Source: Gordionus sp. m RMFG-2023
Lineage: Eukaryota > Nematomorpha > Gordioida > Chordodea > Parachordodidae
Direction of reading: 5' to 3'
Length of the DNA: 64,000 nucleotides
Assembly (NCBI RefSeq): GCF_954871325.1
Contig: NC_088779.1
Location: 19,408,846-19,472,845 of the forward strand
The notes beneath the pieces were generated by a model. That model had not been told where the DNA came from. It did no database searches and saw nothing but the letters and a program-made list of their open reading frames with translations. The position numbers were made by a program, and so were the translations under genes. Positions 1 through 12,639 of the stretch are shown one piece after another; positions within the stretch are counted from its first letter, which is position 1, and each line of letters begins with the position of its first letter.

Positions 1-166
1 TAATGCTATCACATTCAAATGTATTTTTTTTATATTACAAAAAAATATCTTAAATTAGGATCGTTGACAATCGTTAATAATCTTAATGAATTTTTTAGAC
101 TGACTAAACTTATTTGCTGAAATTGAGAACGGTTTCTTATTAGATTTAAAAATATTTAACGTAGGA

Positions 167-198
167 GTGATAAGATGAGTTGATTATCATCTTATCAC
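167..198. repeat. perfect 12-bp stem hairpin upstream of the first gene
   Basis: GTGATAAGATGA is followed after 8 bases by its exact reverse complement TCATCTTATCAC. It lies about 300 bp upstream of the first ORF. Nothing ties it to a known element. The rest of bases 1-466 is AT-rich sequence in which I see no gene. Confidence 0.5.
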
Positions 199-563
199 TT
201 ATCAATCAACAAGACCATCTTAACCACAATAAATTTTTAATATTGATTATTTTTATTAGTTGTCAAATAAATATAATTTTTTTATTTATTATAATAAATT
301 TTTATGTAAAAAAACAATGTTTTTATAAATTATATTCTTAAAATAAATTAATTCATAAATGAAAAATAAATATTCAATAAGGAAAAAATAATATAGCACT
401 TAATATAAGGTATAATATTGATAAGTAATTTTTTATTTTATTATTTTAAAGAATTTATAAAATGTAATGTTCAATTTTGCCAAGATTTCCAGGACCAGGT
501 TGTTTGTTCTGTATGAAAAATTTAACCTAAATTAAAAATATGCTAAATATTTTATATTCTTAA

Positions 564-2279
564 ATGGTTTGGAAAAATTTTTTAAGTCATTATTTTACGA
601 CTTCATTACAATCACATAAGGGCAAACCAAACAATGGTTCAAAAAGGCCCCATTATTCGGAGGTTATGCATTACAATTTAAACTCTACAATTTCTTACGG
701 AGCTAATTATATTCCACTGATAAAAAATGAGCAAACTTACATCGGCGATCAAAATAATAACACTTTAGGTGAGATATCATTGAACAAATCTAAGTCAAGA
801 ATGTATGGAAGCAAATATGATAAGGAAATGAACCAAACATTTAATGATTTTTACGAGAAAATAGATATGACGAGATTTAATCGTTCTTATCCTTTGATTG
901 AACCATTATCCTACAATCAGGATATATATGTTGGACAACTCTCGGAGATTTCTAACACTCGAAAGAAGGATAAAAAAATTGTTAAATCCAAGAAACTGTT
1001 TTCTAAATCCTTCCGTTATAATAAGCCTCAATTAAAAAAAGATATCAAGGAAATATTTAACCATAGCTTTGTATACAATTCTTTTAGGCACAAAAATAAA
1101 GAAAAAACAGATGAACTTTCTAAGGAAGAATCAAAAAACTTTAATCATGATAATAATCCTCATAGACTGACCATAACTGAATACGATATAAACCAAAAAT
1201 TTAATTCAAATCTATATAGATATAACAATGATGAATCGATTGCCAAAACTAGAAATACTAATGAAAATAATGTTGTAGCTAAGGCGTCTACATTTACTAC
1301 AAATTTTTCAGGAAAAGAAATTTTTGACATATTTAAATATGATAAAAAATTATATGACGGTAATGTCTATTGCAACATGATGTTCGATAATACTATAAAT
1401 TGCAAAGATGTGATAGAAAATCTGGCTAATAAACGAACTTTGATTAAAACTAATCCATGGGTCAAATATTCCAAAAATTCGGATAAGTATTTACGACAAA
1501 ACTACACTATAAGCGATAAGACAGAGAAAAAATATCATATGTGGACAAGCACCTTAAATTCTATGGTAAACAAGGCAAAATACAAAGGTATAAATGAAAC
1601 TTTTAATATGGATCTAATCAATAGTGCCTATCATCCAATTAATATGGCCAACCATTCTAATGGGGATTCGGGATTCTACGATGATGCATATAATAATGCT
1701 AATTTGCAGTTTATCACACTTAAACAAATAGAGAATTCCGCCAATTCGCAAACTTCTTCCATTTCCAAATTCAATTCATTGGATAGCTTTACCAATAACT
1801 TCAAAATATCTAATCATGATGATGAAATAAAAAATGTTTTAACTGATAGTTACAATTCACTAAAGGAGAGTGGTACATATATGGACTTTAATTCGTGTTC
1901 CTATATTTCATCATATTATTCAAACAATTCGGAAGATGACGAATCATTAAGTTCTATATGCACCCATGGGTCTATGAAAAAGCAAAGCCTTGTTATTGAC
2001 AATCATAATGAACATAGTGATAGTGCCAAGGATGGGTCGGATCAAAATCTCAAACTTAGTGAAAAATTAGATTATTGGCAAGAGACTAACTTAGAATTAA
2101 GGGACAAACTTGAACATTATCGACAAAAAATTGATGAAAATAAAAATTATTTAAGGAATAAGATCGGTATCAAGGCTAATGTTGAAGTACAGCAAAATCA
2201 CCAAAATGAATTCACACCCATTAAATATTTCGACACCAGCATTTTGATATATGAAATAGATCCTATTATTTACATATAA
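564..2279 (+). CDS. unrecognised Asn-rich protein with C-terminal coiled coil
   Basis: An uninterrupted 571-codon reading frame, by far the longest in the window, in DNA where chance frames rarely reach 100 codons. I do not recognise a family. The protein is rich in Asn, Ser, Lys and Tyr, has a basic stretch near residues 130-150 (RKKDKKIVKSKK), an acidic/serine patch near 460 (NNSEDDESLSS), and a heptad-like helix near 490-525 (LSEKLDYWQETNLELRDKL) that looks like a short coiled coil. No signal peptide or membrane segment is seen. Start choice is uncertain: an alternative first exon at 467-498 (MFNFAKISRT) ends in AG before GTTTG-type sequence, and the acceptor TTTTTTAAG at 578-586 would join it in frame after an 88-bp intron, replacing the first residues of the long ORF. 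A poly(A) signal lies 100 bp downstream. Function unknown; probably lineage-restricted or fast-evolving. Confidence 0.75.
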   Translation: MVWKNFLSHYFTTSLQSHKGKPNNGSKRPHYSEVMHYNLNSTISYGANYIPLIKNEQTYIGDQNNNTLGEISLNKSKSRMYGSKYDKEMNQTFNDFYEKIDMTRFNRSYPLIEPLSYNQDIYVGQLSEISNTRKKDKKIVKSKKLFSKSFRYNKPQLKKDIKEIFNHSFVYNSFRHKNKEKTDELSKEESKNFNHDNNPHRLTITEYDINQKFNSNLYRYNNDESIAKTRNTNENNVVAKASTFTTNFSGKEIFDIFKYDKKLYDGNVYCNMMFDNTINCKDVIENLANKRTLIKTNPWVKYSKNSDKYLRQNYTISDKTEKKYHMWTSTLNSMVNKAKYKGINETFNMDLINSAYHPINMANHSNGDSGFYDDAYNNANLQFITLKQIENSANSQTSSISKFNSLDSFTNNFKISNHDDEIKNVLTDSYNSLKESGTYMDFNSCSYISSYYSNNSEDDESLSSICTHGSMKKQSLVIDNHNEHSDSAKDGSDQNLKLSEKLDYWQETNLELRDKLEHYRQKIDENKNYLRNKIGIKANVEVQQNHQNEFTPIKYFDTSILIYEIDPIIYI

Positions 2280-2380
2280 ACAAAATTTATTATGGATACG
2301 ATTTTATATTGCCAATATGATTATAAATTGTCTACATAACCTGTTATATAAAAAATTTTAACAATAAATTGTAAAACATT

Positions 2381-2386
2381 AATAAA
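2381..2386 (+). promoter_or_regulatory. AATAAA poly(A) signal
   Basis: Canonical AATAAA about 100 bp after the stop of the 571-residue ORF, followed by a T-rich stretch. It supports that ORF being a transcribed gene. The transposable element that follows starts only 23 bp downstream, so it sits at the gene's 3' end. Confidence 0.6.
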
Positions 2387-3485
2387 GTTTTTATTTATCA
2401 CTCATTATAGGCGTAGCCAAGATTTTGCTATGGGGGAGGGGTGGGGGCACTAGGTGGGGTTTTCCCCCATAAATTTTCATGGAGGTTTTATTACAACCTA
2501 TTGTATGCCAATGGCTAAATTATATTTTTATAAAGATGATTTTGGATATCTACTTATTTTGCCTTTTTCTAAAAATTTTGAATTATAGTCGTTATTTTTA
2601 AGTTATTAACTTTTACTAATTTTTTTCAAATTCTTCTTTATAAGGATATATTGCAGGCGCGTATGCAATGGGAGTTAAGGGGAGGGGGCAAATCCCCCTC
2701 CTCCACCAAAGCCAAAACAACCAGATGGTTAAAATATTTTTCAACTGACTCCTATATTTTATCACAGCATATATATTCCAATTTATTTATCACATTATAG
2801 AATAAATAAATACTCTGCTAATTTATTCTATGAATTAATAAGTATTTCAAATTTTCCTTGGCATTATATTTATGTACAAAATTTCGCAAATCATTTGAAA
2901 ATTTTTCACTGCAAAACTAAAATATAATATTTCAAAAAATGACATTGAGTTGAGACTTTGAAAATAACTGAAAGCATTATATTGGAACTTAAGAAAATTA
3001 GACGAATTATATATATTATATGTCATTGTTAAATCAAAATCAGAGTTCAATAAATTTAATATTTGTCTACCTCCACTCGTAGCAAGGCAAGTCCACCGTT
3101 CCATTATTAATATCGACTCAGTTGAAAAATACTATAGAATAAATTTCTTTATCGCTTTCTTTGATACTTTTATAACTAAAAGAAAGGTTCTTGATTAATT
3201 CAGTATTTACAAATCTGCAACGTATAATCTTTCCGAATCCATTTCAAATCTTGTTAGAGAAATATTAAGTATTTTGTAGATTTTTATTACGAGGATGTTA
3301 AAGTATCCCATGATGCATTATAAGCTGAATGCAAACTATGGCATAAAAATTTTAATATGGTTAATAATGTTTCCCATAATTTCAAACATATTTTAGACTA
3401 TTTTTTATGTATAAAAATTATTATATATTTTTCTACAATGAAAGAACATTTTCTTCTTTAATGGGAATAAAAACATACCTGAGAC

Positions 3486-3684
3486 TAGTGTTGTTAAATG
3501 ACTTATATGAGCCGGCTTTTAAAAACTAGAAATATATTGCCTAAACCTCAAGATTTTGCTATTAGATGTCCAAATATTTGTATCCTATAAACTAAATCTT
3601 CAGGATTGCATAATATTTTCCCGCATAATGCATTGAATTAGCCGTTTTTAAAAATCGACTCAAATCGAGCCGTTTAACAACATA
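3486..3684. mobile_element. YAGTGTTGTTAAA-type hAT MITE, diverged copy
   Basis: Begins TAGTGTTGTTAAA and ends GAGCCGTTTAACAACATA. The body is shared with the copies at 43967, 52045, 59925 and 60531 (a motif near TCTTCAGG..TTGCATAATATTTT). The target duplication is no longer recognisable, so this is an older copy. Confidence 0.65.
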
Positions 3685-4042
3685 GAGATATCTCTGAAAA
3701 TAGATGGAATGTTAGCCGTCTTAATATACAAGGGAGTTAACCCTAAGCACTGATGAAATCATTGAAACATTAGAAAAATGCCAAAGAATATTGATTTTTA
3801 AATTTATAAAATGCTTCTTAACTATTTTTTCCCCATTTTTTGATAAACTATGTTTTTTTCATGAATATTTGTAAATTTATATATATGCAATTATTCTTAA
3901 GAATATTTTTGTGCATTAATCTATATTTCCAATTTTTTAAAATATAATTAAATTTATATATCAAATTTTAAATGCTGAAAATTATAATTTTTTACCAAGT
4001 TCTTTTTATAGACATTATGATTCATACGCCTATTATATACAT

Positions 4043-4361
4043 CAGAAACATGCAGGCCCGGGTAAAAGGACTTAAGGATTTTAAATTTTTTTTAAATATA
4101 TTCAGGCTGGGCCTAAAAATTTTTAAAATATGTCCAGGCTATGCCTAAATTTTATTTTATATACTTAAAAAAAAATTTTTTAAATCTAGGCCAAAAAATA
4201 TTTTTTTTAAATTCTAGGCTACCGTTCCACGATATCATACCTAATCGGGATACCAAGCATGCTTTGGCGATTCGGAACGTAAACTTAGAAATGGCCGAGC
4301 CAAAATTTTTTTAAAAAAAATCCGGGCCGGGTCGAACAAATAGTATCTGTGCATATCTCTA
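4043..4361. mobile_element. GC-rich-ended hAT MITE (CAGAGACCTGCAGG family), diverged
   Basis: The left end reads CAGAAACATGCAGGCCCGGG and the right end carries GGGCCGGGTC then GTGCATATCTCTA. Between them are degenerate GGCC-rich units separated by A/T runs, the same architecture as 37121-37412, 41000-41247 and 45068-46850. The target duplication is not clear. Confidence 0.55.
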
Positions 4362-4678
4362 CATTTAATATTTTATAATTCATTTATATTTGAATCTGTA
4401 TATTAGAAATTGTCAATATTTTAAACTCACTAGTCTTATAAATATGAAACTTAAGATATTTTTAAATGACTCTTATAATAATTCTTATAAAAAATTTAAT
4501 ATCTCACACAGCGAATTCCTACCTCCGCACCTGAGACATTATATACATTTTTGAAGAGGTTTGGAAAGGGGATGTGTAGGGGAAAATTTTTTATTAGCTT
4601 AAAATGGTATTTACGAGAACAGGTAGATTTACGATGAGAACCCGCCCTCCCCCATGTTATGCGCCTGTCACTCATTAT

Positions 4679-7600
4679 CTTACGAGTGAATAATCTTTTA
4701 TTTAATCATTTAAAATAAAAGAGCATATATGAAAAATCTATCTAAGCTTATCTTATATTCTTTCAAAGAAAATTCTATTTATTTCCTTTTTTTTCTATAA
4801 CAAAGTTAAAATTTAAGAATAATCTCAAGATTAATATTTAATTTAAGTCTCTTTTTACTATGATATTTAAGAAAAGTTATTTCCATTTGTCCAATAATAA
4901 ATTGGCATCTACAAAATATTAGAAGGAAGAAAATCGATTTTGTTCTATAAAAGAAATGAAATCATTTTAGAACAAAGTGGTATATTAATTAAATTATTTA
5001 CACTATGAATATTGATCTTATATTTACACTATGAATATTGATCTTATATTTAAAAAATTTAAGTAAAATTTTTAATTTATTTAAACTTTTCTTTATTTAA
5101 GTTTTTCAAATAATAAAATGAATTTCGAAAACTTTATCATACACATAGAATCTAAATAAAAAATTAACCAAAGTTGCCTCGCCTCTATAGGAATTAATAT
5201 AAAAATTTATATTTTATCTTATCATATTTTATCCATTTTTTATAATTAATGTATAAATGTATTAAACTTTTATTACAAAAGTTAACTAGATAATTCAAAA
5301 TTAAATTTAGATTAAGATTCCCCCAGCCCCACCCGAGAAATGTTGCTTAGACCCCCCCCCCCCACCATCCCGATGATTAAAATATAAATTGATCATTTAT
5401 TGTAAATAGATACTAGTGTTCCATTTATAAGATAATTCTTTTTAAAGACTTTTAATTTAACATAGAATTTTGCATTTCAATAAAAAATAATGGTCAAAGC
5501 AAATCCCTTTATTTGAGTAATTAAGAGTAAAATGGATATGTTTCAACAAATCAGGTTAGCTATATAAAACCAATATAATTTAATTTTTTTAAATAAAAAT
5601 AAAGAATCTATATATATATAGCACATAAAATAAACAATAATATTCGATTCGTAAAAATGTCAACGAATGTGCATGCGTGATTTTTTCTTATTGTTTAAAC
5701 TTGACAAGATAAAATCTAAATTTTTGTCGCATTTTAAAATATTAAATTAAGGTCCAATTTATAGTATTTTATCTTGGTAAAATTTATAAATATCTTAAGT
5801 GTAATACACTATATATCACAATTTTTAAAAAATCATGTCATGTATTATAGTTATCAAAAATGTTATTTTAAAATAATATATCATTTCGCTGCGATTTATA
5901 AATATCGAAAATGAAACAAATAATTGAAAGAAAAAAATGGTGTTGAAAATTTAAAAAAAGATATTAGACTTAGGGATTTATGTAACTGGAAAGCATACTT
6001 CGATTGTACATTGAAAGAATTTACAAAATACAGCCATGTCTAAAATGTCAAAATTTTAAGAAAGGCTTTAAAAAAAGCCAGCAAACCAAAAATATTATTT
6101 TTATAAATTCGAGCAGGGTTTGTAATACAATTTTTGTTCAATCGGTACCGAAATATTTGATTCCTACAGATTTCTGAGATTTATAAACATATGTATGATA
6201 TAATAATACAGCAATATAATACTGAACAAATTATATAATTTTATATATTACTATTAGTAAAAAAAAATGTTTTATTGATTATTTGAAGAATTTAAAACTT
6301 AATATTGAGGTATAACAAGGCGTCCTTTCTAAATTTAAAAAAAAATTGTATTTTGTTTGTAGCTATTTTGCGACAATTAACAAAATTCAGTAGATAAAAA
6401 AATTTATTATTTTTCATGCGTATTTATCCAATATAAGTTAATGATATTAAAAGAAAGAAAAAAAAATAGCAATAAAAATCAAATTAAAAAAAAATTTTAG
6501 CTTAGAAAGTCCCTTAGAGTTATGCATTTTTCGTGTAAATTTTTGTGGTTAGAGTCAGTAAAATAAAAATTAACAAACTTTCTAATAATGAAATATCTTT
6601 CATGCTAATTATTCGAATATTTGTGTGTTTTTTAGAGCATAACCCAACTGTTGTAGACTTTTTCTGATACTATAGTAAACTTTTGGATCTTCAATAGTGA
6701 CAGGAATCTATATAAAATTGATTATAACAATTGTATATAAGTGAATATTAGATATTGCTTAAATACTAATTTTTACTTATTCTATTATATTTTAACTATA
6801 TATAAAATAATATTTTCTGAGTCTGACAAGGTCAAAAAAATCTCATTCTAACCATATCACAAAGCAAAAATTTTTTATTTTTTATGTGTGATTTTAAAAT
6901 TAAACAGAGAATCCATATTAATTTTAAAAAATTTTAAATAATCAAAATTTTGATATCTATATCCTTTTTTAGAACAAGTGATGCGAAAAAATACGTATAT
7001 CCTATATATTTTTTTATTTATTTAGTTCAAATGGATTTCATCAAAAATTATATTTTAAAAAAATTGCAGAAAAACAAAAGCTATTTTATTTATCGTAAAA
7101 AATCACAAATATATTGTTTTTCACTTTTCGATACACGAACTTTGAACCAAATTACATTATATGTTTTTAAAAACCTAAATTTTTTATCTAGGATTTTATT
7201 TAAATGCAACCCTTAATTAATTTTAAAAAAAGATTAATTACATGAGATGCATTTATAAAAACATTATAAAATACAACTTATCGGTAAAATTTTTAAATAC
7301 ATAGAAAAATAAATGATTTAGTTCAAACGGTCATCAACAAATCGTAAAAATTCAAATTTACTATATTTTTTTAGGGAGATAAATTTATAATCACATAATT
7401 TGCATATTTAGTTAATTTAATATCTTCACTTAAATTTTTCATCGAATTGTTTTTTATAAATTGTTTTGCCTTTATCCAGTGGTTCTTTTATGATCCATTT
7501 ATATTACTTTTTTCGAATCTGGCCGAAAAACAGGCCTAAACATAAATATAATTTAATCACCAATAAAAGATATGCCCCGAAAAGCATCGATTTATAACAC

Positions 7601-10228
7601 ATAAATATTATATTTATTATGAGTGACCGTGTTGGTAGAATTATATTTTAATTCAGGCCGTGCCTAATGTTAATTTTTAAAATAGGGTTGAACATTAAGA
7701 CGAATATATTCTAGGTCAGAGCCCTAGAATTAAAATACCTTAAACTCATTGGTATTTTTATGGTTACTCCTACTAACATTAAGACTTAATGCCTAAAGGG
7801 GGTTAGAGGAGAAAATAACTAATTAGAAACTGTTGGAATAAGTATTTCGAATAAAATCGATATCAGCGACGGCAAAATCTGAAATGAAAACATGTCTACT
7901 CTTACAATAAACAACAATAACACATCCGTTTAATATAGACAAAATATTGTCGCCGTTAAATAGTAAATTGTTATTAACTCGTCTGTTTATAAAAGGTAGG
8001 ATCTTCTTTGGAAGGTATAGTTTCAAAAAATTAGTAAACCTGATTCTAGGATAAAAAAAATGAAAAAATGTTGAGTTTATAATTAAAGATTTGATAGATA
8101 AAGCCAAATCCTTCAAAAGAGGAAAATCTAGTGTGGTGGTTAAACAATGGAATAGTCTACTGATAACTTTTTATTGTTAATTAACTGCTAATTAAAAAGA
8201 GCAAATTGAAGTTGTATCAGTAAAAGTTACATAAGCATTTAGGAGAAAGCTTCAATTTTATAGAACGAGCCGAATAAGATAAAACTCAAAGTTAAACATA
8301 ACCGATAATAAATGTTAAGTAAAAAAAACTATTAAATCTAACAAAAGTGGTGAGTTATTCTAAATCAAAATAAATTTTGATTATATTGATCGATATACTT
8401 TTGTGAAAAAGGTAAAAGGTGCAAAAAAATAGAAATTACACATTAACAATATAATTTTAAAGTATTAACAAACAGATTTATCGATTTTCTCTCACATAAT
8501 TGAAGCAATTATATAATGTTAAAAAAAATTTTACAGTATAAAATGATAAAAAACTTTTTGAATTTTAAAACAAAACTAATTAATGTAATATTATTAATAA
8601 TATCATTGCATATTTTTGATAAAAAAATTCTCCTACCATCTGAAATATATATTTTTTAAATATTGAATTGATTTTTTTTACTTTTAGTGTACTATAATAA
8701 TTTATCATTTTATTTTAAAAAGACTATAATTCCATTTTAATTAATAAAATTTAATCAATCAAAAATGTATTAAAATCTTATACAATCATGAATATAATAT
8801 TATACAGAAATACAGGTTTCAAATATATTCAATTTAGAGCAATTAAATATTTTTCTGATTACTGTGAGGAATTTTTTTTAAAAAAATATATAGATCACTC
8901 ACATTTAAATAAATTTAATGTAAAAAATTATGAGAAAAATAATCAATTTTATAAAAACATTTTTCAATTAATACAATGTGATATTAAGAATTATATACAA
9001 ATATGTAAATTGTCTAAGAAAAAAAAATCATTTAAGAAAAACTAAACAGTTTTTATTTAATTATCCTATAAAAACTCTTTTATGTGTAAAAGTATGAAGG
9101 TGACAAATTTTTACCAGACTTTAGTTTAAACTTTTTTAAATTATCGTAATCATTTTAAAATATGGAAGGGAAGTTTTTTTTATTTGTTTAATATTATGTT
9201 TAAGAAATTTAAATTTTCAGAAGGAATTTCGCCTTGGTTGCACCAATGGCTAGAATAGAAATCCGTCCCGAATCCATTGCTATATAACTAGATTATACGG
9301 GTGGTGAGGTATAAAGAACCTTGCAGGCCGATGATTTTGTAATGATAGCGAAGAAAAGGAATAAGGTAGATGAAAAGACTAATAAAGAGTTACATAAACT
9401 AAAATAAAGAGAATCTACACATGTGTTAACTATTGAGGTGTGCATTTATTAGATATGGGCGAGGCCTGATGTTTACTAAGGTTTTGCTCTTTCGTTCAAA
9501 ACTCATTTGTACCGACTATTTCTACAAACAGATATATGAGATAGATTTAGTTAATTTTGCTTTACACTTAAAAAAGCGTGTATATTTATATATATAATAT
9601 ATAGCACCCAAAATATCTTTTTAGTATGCAACTAATTACCGAATCAGTAACATTAGTCAATGGAGGCTTTAGAGGAAAAAGGTTTTAAAATGAATGTAAA
9701 AATAAAGATGATGCAAAGGGTGTAAAATATGAAAGAACCATGCATTTGGTCAGGCGGAAACGATCTTGCTAGGATCGATTTAATTTATCTGTTGCAAGAA
9801 ATAAGTCGATAAAGTAATGGTGTTGCATGGAAATGTGCAAATGACAAACGCGATATATATTTGTTTGGAAAATTTTAACGAAAATGAGTTTCTTTCTGAT
9901 TTGAAGAATTCACATATGTGTGGGCGAGATATGGCCAATGAAGATAATATTAGATGTTGTGAAAATTACTTTTTGTTAAATTTAAATCACTAAAAAGTAA
10001 CGAGTTCCAGTTTGCTAGATTTTTCAAAAATTGGTGAATTTGAGTAACCTGGGAAATTAGTGAAAAAAAATGTTACAGTTACAGTCATATTTAAAAATTA
10101 CATTTTAAAACAAGTACATATAATTAGGTAGACTCTATAAAGGTAGCTAGTCATGGGTAACTAGTTATCTGTCAATATTTAATTTAATTTAATCGAATTA
10201 CAGATAAAGTTATAGCCTTTCCAAAAAT
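4679..10228. other. gene-poor AT-rich stretch
   Basis: No convincing coding region. Contents noted: a 26-29 bp direct tandem duplication (ACACTATGAATATTGATCTT) at about 4999-5050, a run of 13 C at about 5352, a short GGCC-containing repeat remnant near 7655-7730, and a higher-complexity stretch at 9230-9990. The open frames at 6950-7216, 7823-8116 and 8788-9045 are low-complexity and I do not support them as genes. Confidence 0.5.
9817..9993 (+). pseudogene. 58-codon open frame, possible degenerate gene fragment
   Basis: Reads MVLHGNVQMTNAIYICLENF then FNENEFLSDLKNS and a Cys-containing tail. The composition is less AT-driven than neighbouring frames. The string resembles the hinge segment of a kinase domain (..IYICLEYF..LL..L..), but there are no flanking kinase motifs, so this is only a hint. 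May also be chance. Confidence 0.15.
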
Positions 10229-12213
10229 ATAACAAGTTATATTTTTTTTCTCTTTAGCTTTCACCTTTTCTGGTGGTAAGCTCCTTCAATATCTCTCTCC
10301 ACTTTATGTTATTCATACTATCTCTTTTATCTAATATATACTTCTTCATATTGGCTCTAACTTTATAGCCCCATTGAAGTTTTAGCCTTCCTCTTTTACG
10401 TTTACCCATCACTTCCAAACTCTCAACTTTATTTCCTATGTAGTTCATAGGACTTCTCAATTTATACCCATACCACCTAAGTCTGTTTACCATTATCTTA
10501 GTTTTAATGGGCACTACCTTTAAACTTCCTAGTATTCTTGTACTTCGCACCTTATCTTTCTTGTTACCCCAGCAATCATCCTAAGAATTCTCATCTCCAT
10601 AGTTTGTAGACTTCTCTCGTCTGATTCTTTGGTTGGCCATGTTTCCGAACTATATAGAATAGTTGGTTGGAAACTGTAAATTTTTCCCTTCAATTTGTGT
10701 GGGATTCTTTTGTCAGAGCACTCCAGATAAAGATCCCTACTTTAACCCCCCTTGATTAATTTTACTCTTTATCTCTTTCTCTATTGTGCCGTTTGTTTGT
10801 ATAGTGGAGCCCAAATATTTGCAGCTTTCAATTGCCGATATCTGCCATTCATTTATATCAATGCTCTCTATTTCATCTCCTCCTATCACCATATACTCCG
10901 TATTTTCTCTGTTTACTTTTAGCCCGAGCTTTTCTAGAATATTTATCCGACTCACTAATCTTTCTTTCATTTCATCCTTGGATTCGGCAAGTATAACAAT
11001 ATCATCTGCAAATATCATATTCCACGGGACTGTTTGTGGTATAGACTGTGCTAATACATCTATTACTGTTATGAAGAGAAGTGGGCTGAGAACCGACATG
11101 AACTCCCTCGGCTATTGCGAAGCCTGTTGAATTACCAGTTGTGCTACGGACCATTGTTGTATGGCCCATATATATATCCTGTATTATTCTTATATATTTT
11201 TCGGGAACCTTTTTGTGGCATAGCGCCCACCAGATAAGTTTTCTTTGGATTCTATCGAAGGCCTTTTCTAGATCGAGAAAGACCATGTGTAGCTTTTTGT
11301 TCTTTTCCATGTATTTTTCACTCATTTGACTAATTGCGTGGATAGCATCAGTTGTTGATCTTCCAGGCATAAAGCCAAACTGAGTCTCTCCTATTTCGAT
11401 TATGTCTCTTAATCTTTTTTCTATTATTTTTTCGTATAGTTTTAGACAGTGTGACATTAGTTTTATGCCCCTGTAATTTTGACAATTGTGTGGATACCCT
11501 TTATTTTTGAAGATAGGAACTAGATAGCTCTGCCTCCATTTTTGGGGAACCTCTTCATTTCCAAGTATTTTATTGTACAGATTTGTGAGAGATTCCATCA
11601 TCTCCTAGCGCTTTAAGGCTTTCTATTGGAATATCATCTGGACCCCTAGCTTTGTTGTTTTTCATATGCTTGAGACATGTGATTATTTCTTGTTCTGTTA
11701 TTGGTTGTATAAGGTTTTGACATGGGGAGTGTTCGTCTAGATGTAGTATGTCGGGATTAAAGTTGAGAATCTCCTGAAAATATTCTTCCCATCCATTCAT
11801 TATTTCTTTTTCCTTTATTATCAATTTCTTATCTTTATTTTTTATTACTTTCGGAGCTCCGTTTATATCCCTAATTCTTTTCTCGCTGTTTGGCTAATCT
11901 GTATTTTTTATTTTGCCCTTCTTTGGTATGTAGTTCTTCATACATGTCATCGTATGCCATAGCTTTGGCCCTAGCCACCTCCTTTGTAGTTATTTTCTTG
12001 GATTTTTTGTAATTTGTCTTGTCATCTGGGTTTTTTGATTTGTTCCATATTTTATATAGGGCATTTTTCTTCTTTATAGTGATTTGTACATCTTCATTCC
12101 ACCACCATAGTTCTTTGTATGATTTGTTGTCTCCCCTTGTCAAGCCTAATGTCCATTTGGCAGTGTCTATTAATCTGGATGAAAGGTCTGTCTATATTTT
12201 CTATAATTTATGA
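10229..12213 (-). mobile_element. 5'-truncated LINE (RTE-like) with decayed reverse transcriptase
   Basis: On the minus strand, frames run from a linker region (KELWWWNEDVQ at about 12100) through the reverse transcriptase ([37 protein letters not shown] at about 11000) to a C-terminal segment ([32 protein letters not shown]) that ends in a stop just before an A-rich 3' end. The FADD box is the RT active site. The ORF is split over several frames and the endonuclease part is missing, so this copy is dead. The clade is inferred from the linker and C-terminal style; RTE-like is my best guess. A second copy lies at 24833-26160. It starts about 220 bp beyond the ACSS3 stop codon, in the same orientation. 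Confidence 0.85.
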
Positions 12214-12433
12214 TTTTTAAAAAGAGACGCGAGTTATTAGATAAATGTGGCGAATTATTAGAAGAATGCGTGAGGTATCTCCAAAAGTCAGAAACCGACT
12301 AATTACTCCAACAAAATATTATGATAGAAATAAATAATATTGTGAGAAAACAGAGGAGGGATCGGAATGCGAAATTGAAGGGACGTGTGATGGATAAATG
12401 TACTAAATAAAAATCTGCGTTTAAGAATAAAAT

Positions 12434-12639
12434 TTAAATAATAAAAGAACATTTAAAATTAACTTCGAATGGCTTATCAATCGCTAAAGCAGTCATTGTG
12501 AGCCTAGAAACTTTACCAGAGCGAGTCTTGGGTAGTTTTGGCACAATGCAAATTAGCTTTAATGAGGCAACCGGTCCCATTACATCTCTAACAATTTTTA
12601 TCGTGTCTAGGATCAATAATTCATTGGTTTTGTTTACAC
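12434..12639 (-). CDS. ACSS3: ACSS3 last exon
   Basis: Acceptor AACTAAG, then residues [36 protein letters not shown] and [10 protein letters not shown], and a stop at 12434-12436. KTRSGK holds the catalytic lysine of the family's C-terminal domain. The reading frame enters in phase 1, matching the preceding exon. Confidence 0.9.

Larger units (their letters stand above)
2409..4667. mobile_element. TIR element with exact 11-bp target duplication, no ORF
   Basis: The left end AGGCGTAGCC..GGGGGAGGG and the right end (reverse complement CAGGCGCATAAC..GGGGGAGGG) form imperfect inverted repeats. The 11 bp TCACTCATTAT occur on both sides (2398-2408 and 4668-4678). No transposase is readable, so it is non-autonomous. 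Internal sequence near 2577-2650 is shared with 44275-44350. Two other small elements sit inside it (3486-3684 and 4043-4361). Superfamily unclear: an 11-bp duplication would suit a Mutator-like element better than hAT (8 bp). Confidence 0.6.

Noticed and set aside
7823-8116. 97-codon minus-strand frame
   Set aside because: No recognisable motif or splice/poly(A) support; kept out for lack of evidence though slightly longer than expected by chance.
8788-9045. 85-codon plus-strand frame
   Set aside because: Composition is what random AT-rich DNA would give (I, K, N, Y, F), no domain and no supporting signals.
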